This document shows positions 61,982 to 64,000 of a stretch of DNA of 64,000 nt, piece by piece. A program made the position numbers and the translations under genes. This DNA comes from Halomontanus rarus (lineage in GTDB: Archaea > Halobacteriota > Halobacteria > Halobacteriales > Natrialbaceae), in assembly GCF_017357405.1 (NCBI RefSeq), contig NZ_CP071597.1, positions 124,001-188,000 on the forward strand, read 5' to 3'. Position 1 is the stretch's first letter. The number at the start of each line of letters is the position of its first letter. Below the pieces are notes generated by a model, which did no database searches, was not told where the DNA came from, and saw only the letters and a program-made list of their open reading frames with translations.

Positions 61982-63001
61982 ATGGAAATTGCGGGAACGA
62001 TCCTTCGCGGCCGAGACCTCGAGCCGGTCGAGGGTCGAGTCGTGGTCGAAGACGGACGAATCGAACGCATCGAAGAGGAGACGACGGATTCGACCGACAT
62101 CGTCTGTCCAGCGTTCGTCAACGCTCACACACACATCGGCGACTCGATCGCCAAGGAGGCCGGCGGTGGACTCTCGCTCGAGGAACTGGTCGCGCCGCCG
62201 GACGGCCTGAAACACCGCCTGCTCCGCCGGGGCTCCCGCGCGGACCTCGTGGGGGCCATGCGACGGTCGCTCGAGTTCATGCACCGCGGCGGGACGGCCG
62301 CCTGCATCGACTTCCGGGAGGGAGACGTCGCCGGCGTCGAGATGCTTCGCGAGGCCGCCGACGGACTCGCTATCGACGAAATCGCGATGGCCCGCGGCTC
62401 GGTCGACGCCATGCACGCGGGCGACGGGTTCGGCGCGAGCGGCGCGAACGACGACGTCTTCGACGAGGAGCGAGCCGCGACCCGCGAGGCCGGCAAACCG
62501 TTCGGCATCCACGCCGGCGAGGGTGACGCCAGCGATCTCGACCCCGCGCTCGAGCTCGAGCCGGAGTTTCTGGTCCACGTCGTCCATCCCGAGTCGCGCC
62601 ACCTCGAGCGGATCGGCGCGGAGGAGATTCCGGTGGTCGTCTGTCCGCGGTCGAATCTCGTCACCGGCGTCGGCGTGCCGCCAGTCGAGGACCTCGTCGA
62701 GCGAACGACCGTCGCGCTCGGGACCGACAACGTCATGCTCAACTCGCCGTCGATGTTCCGCGAGATGGAGTTCCTCTCGAAACTGAGCGACGTCCCCGCC
62801 CGCGAGATTCTGCGGATGGCGACGATCAACGGCGCCGAACTCGCCGGCGTCGACTACGGACCCATCGAATCCGGTCGGCCCGCCCGACTGGTCGTCTTCG
62901 ACGGCGATTCGGACAATCTGACCGGTGCTCGGGATCCGATTCGGACGATCGTCCGACGGGCGGGCGTCGACGACGTTCGCGAGGTCGTCTTCTCGACGTA
63001 A
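61982..63001 (+). CDS. Amidohydrolase-family metal-dependent hydrolase
   Basis: A 339-residue TIM-barrel amidohydrolase. Metal ligands are visible: PAFVNAHTHIGDS near residue 44 (HxH), PFGIHAGEGD near 174 (His), LVHVVHPESRHLE near 196 (His) and VALGTDNVMLNSPS near 245 (Asp). The N- and C-terminal strands make the composite beta domain (GRVVVEDGRIERI, LVVFDGDSDN). This subgroup resembles cytosine deaminase/TRZ-like enzymes that hydrolyse or deaminate cyclic nitrogen compounds; the substrate is unknown. The start at 61982 (MEIAGTILRG) is chosen because the family begins there. Confidence 0.87.
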   Translation: MEIAGTILRGRDLEPVEGRVVVEDGRIERIEEETTDSTDIVCPAFVNAHTHIGDSIAKEAGGGLSLEELVAPPDGLKHRLLRRGSRADLVGAMRRSLEFMHRGGTAACIDFREGDVAGVEMLREAADGLAIDEIAMARGSVDAMHAGDGFGASGANDDVFDEERAATREAGKPFGIHAGEGDASDLDPALELEPEFLVHVVHPESRHLERIGAEEIPVVVCPRSNLVTGVGVPPVEDLVERTTVALGTDNVMLNSPSMFREMEFLSKLSDVPAREILRMATINGAELAGVDYGPIESGRPARLVVFDGDSDNLTGARDPIRTIVRRAGVDDVREVVFST

Positions 63002-63109
63002 TCGTCTCGAGTTTCGATTCGAAGGATAATACTCCCTTACCGTTTCATTTTGTCGGCACACTCACGACAACGTTATTATGCCTTGTGCACATATGACACA
63101 TGATACCGT

Positions 63110-63595
63110 ATGTACGACTGTATTCTCGTCCCGACGGACGGCTCGACCGAAGGTGAGCGCGCCGTCGAGTACGCGATCGACCTCGCACGCACCCACGACG
63201 CGACGCTCAGAGCGATCTACGTCGTCAACGCGGCGAGCTACGGCGGGCTCCCCATGGAAACGGCCTGGGACGGCATCAGCGACGCCTTGCGCGACGAAGG
63301 GCAGGCGGCGGTCGACCGCGTGGAGGAACTCGCCGACGAGCGGGGCGTCCGCGTCGACACCGCCGTCCTCGAGGGCTCGCCGAGTCGCGTCATCGTCGAC
63401 GAAGCCCAACCCGAAAAGTGCGACCTCGTCGTGATGGGGACCCACGGGAGAGGTGGGATCGACCGCCTCCTGCTAGGAAGCGTCGCGGAGCGGGTCGTCC
63501 GCTCCTCGCCCGTTCCCGTCCTCACCGTCCGCGTCGGCGAGGACGAGTTCGAGGAAGCGACCGCGGACGTGGACGCACAAGCGGTCGTCGAGTGA
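63110..63595 (+). CDS. Universal stress protein (UspA family)
   Basis: A 161-residue single-domain Usp. It starts MYDCILVPTDGSTEGERAVEYA, as is typical. The ATP-binding signature is VVMGTHGRGGIDRLLLGS near residue 103 followed by VAERVVRSSPVPVLTVR, so it is probably an ATP-binding member. TTATTATG (63073-63080) is a plausible TATA element about 33 nt upstream. Confidence 0.93.
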   Translation: MYDCILVPTDGSTEGERAVEYAIDLARTHDATLRAIYVVNAASYGGLPMETAWDGISDALRDEGQAAVDRVEELADERGVRVDTAVLEGSPSRVIVDEAQPEKCDLVVMGTHGRGGIDRLLLGSVAERVVRSSPVPVLTVRVGEDEFEEATADVDAQAVVE

Positions 63596-63700
63596 GTCGG
63601 ACGGAGAGACGAGTGGCGGTCCGAACGCCACGAACGCAGCGGATAGCACGGGTCAGAACAGTCGTACTCGACACCTCGGTCTCTTTCACGAGTCGATCTC

Positions 63701-64000
63701 TCACACTGGTCGAAGGTGCGTACAGTCCCCTGCGGAGACCGTGATTCGTCCGGCGTCGTCGTCGTCGACCACGAGTCCCCCGTGCTCGGTGATCTCGAGG
63801 GCCTCACCGACGACCGTTTCGTCAGGAAGTTCGACGCGGACGCGCTGACCGATCGTCAGTGTCAACTCGCGCCACGCCGGGACGACGCGCTCGAGGTCGG
63901 TTCGAAGGGTGTGAAACTCCTCGAGGAGTCGCTGGACGAACAGGCGCCGGTCGACGTCCTCGTGGCTCTCGTTCTCGTTTCCGTTCTCGTGTCTACCGCC
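63701..64000 (-). CDS. birA: Biotin-protein ligase (BirA), C-terminal part; 5' end beyond window
   Basis: The last 99 codons and stop of a minus-strand gene run into the right window edge. The visible part starts with a repeat-derived Asn/Glu/His linker, then LFVQRLLEEFHTLRTDLE and the beta-barrel ELTLTIGQRVRVELPDETVV followed by GEALEITEHGGLVV, matching the BirA C-terminal domain that binds ATP and the acceptor carrier protein. BirA attaches biotin to acyl-CoA carboxylase subunits. The catalytic domain lies outside the window, so the assignment rests on the C-terminal domain. Confidence 0.78.
   Translation of the reverse strand, partial: GGRHENGNENESHEDVDRRLFVQRLLEEFHTLRTDLERVVPAWRELTLTIGQRVRVELPDETVVGEALEITEHGGLVVDDDDAGRITVSAGDCTHLRPV

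Noticed and set aside
61802..63061. Upstream extension of the Nudix frame on the minus strand
   Set aside because: It runs antisense to the amidohydrolase gene and lacks protein-like motifs; the Nudix protein starts naturally at 61801.
1..64000. CRISPR arrays, transposase genes, rRNA operon, replication origin
   Set aside because: I saw no regularly spaced long repeats, no transposase motifs, no rRNA-like sequence and no Orc1/Cdc6 gene with flanking ORB-type repeats.

Overview
The window is a GC-rich haloarchaeal chromosome segment. Evidence: strongly acidic predicted proteins, HalX-type response regulators, a bat-type (HTH_10) regulator, archaeal TatA, a MetE catalytic-domain homologue, and many start codons about 25-30 nt downstream of an A/T-rich TATA-like box, as expected for leaderless haloarchaeal mRNAs. 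In-frame hexanucleotide repeats that extend acidic or Ser/Asn/Glu/Asp-rich loops are common, a style typical of the Natrialbales; the genus cannot be fixed from this window. I see no transposase gene, CRISPR array, rRNA or prophage.

Layout. 1-7.2 kb: the 5' part of a pilus/type II secretion ATPase gene, a tRNA-Arg(CCT) with a nearby copy of its 3' end, TatA, a 52-residue membrane protein, a peroxiredoxin, an HD phosphohydrolase, a membrane-protein ORF interrupted by an amber codon, a small winged-helix regulator and an XapX protein. 7.3-10.9 kb: the succinate dehydrogenase operon, transcribed sdhC-sdhD-sdhB-sdhA on the minus strand. 11-15.4 kb: a MetE-like methyltransferase, a winged-helix regulator behind four tandem 15-bp repeats, a haloarchaeal protein of unknown function, an AstE-like deacylase/peptidase and a GNAT enzyme with a zinc ribbon. 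15.7-20.3 kb: a polysaccharide flippase, a RimK-like ATP-grasp ligase fused to a retropepsin-like domain, and a pentapeptide-repeat acidic protein with a PRC-like C-terminus. 20.6-30.7 kb: an AlkA-type DNA glycosylase, membrane proteins, a ZntA-type metal exporter with its likely regulator, an MFS transporter, a CPBP protease, a Yip1-like protein and an alpha/beta hydrolase.

30.8-40.1 kb: two acyl-CoA dehydrogenases and a hydroxyacyl-CoA dehydrogenase/enoyl-CoA hydratase fusion (fatty acid beta-oxidation), interleaved with a HalX regulator and a convergent histidine kinase, then a cupin and NikR. 41-50 kb: two mechanosensitive-channel-type proteins, two small membrane proteins that may be paralogues, an unassigned hairpin-rich stretch, two methyltransferases, a dCTP deaminase/dUTPase-family protein, a BtpA-family protein, an Old Yellow Enzyme homologue and a redoxin. 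50.4-64 kb: a very acidic protein, an Lrp regulator translationally coupled to an aminotransferase, an Eis-like acetyltransferase, a PAS/GAF sensor with a degenerate kinase core convergent with a second HalX regulator, PurL, an HD nucleotidohydrolase, a Nudix hydrolase, an amidohydrolase, a universal stress protein and the 3' end of a biotin-protein ligase gene.

Most of this is ordinary core genome. The parts most worth a second look are the ATP-grasp/retropepsin fusion near an AstE-like peptidase, the pentapeptide-repeat protein, the twin sensor/HalX loci (one sensor lacking its phospho-accepting His), the 15-bp iterons, the palindrome in front of zntA, the tRNA 3'-end duplication and the hairpin-rich region at 43.6-44.05 kb.
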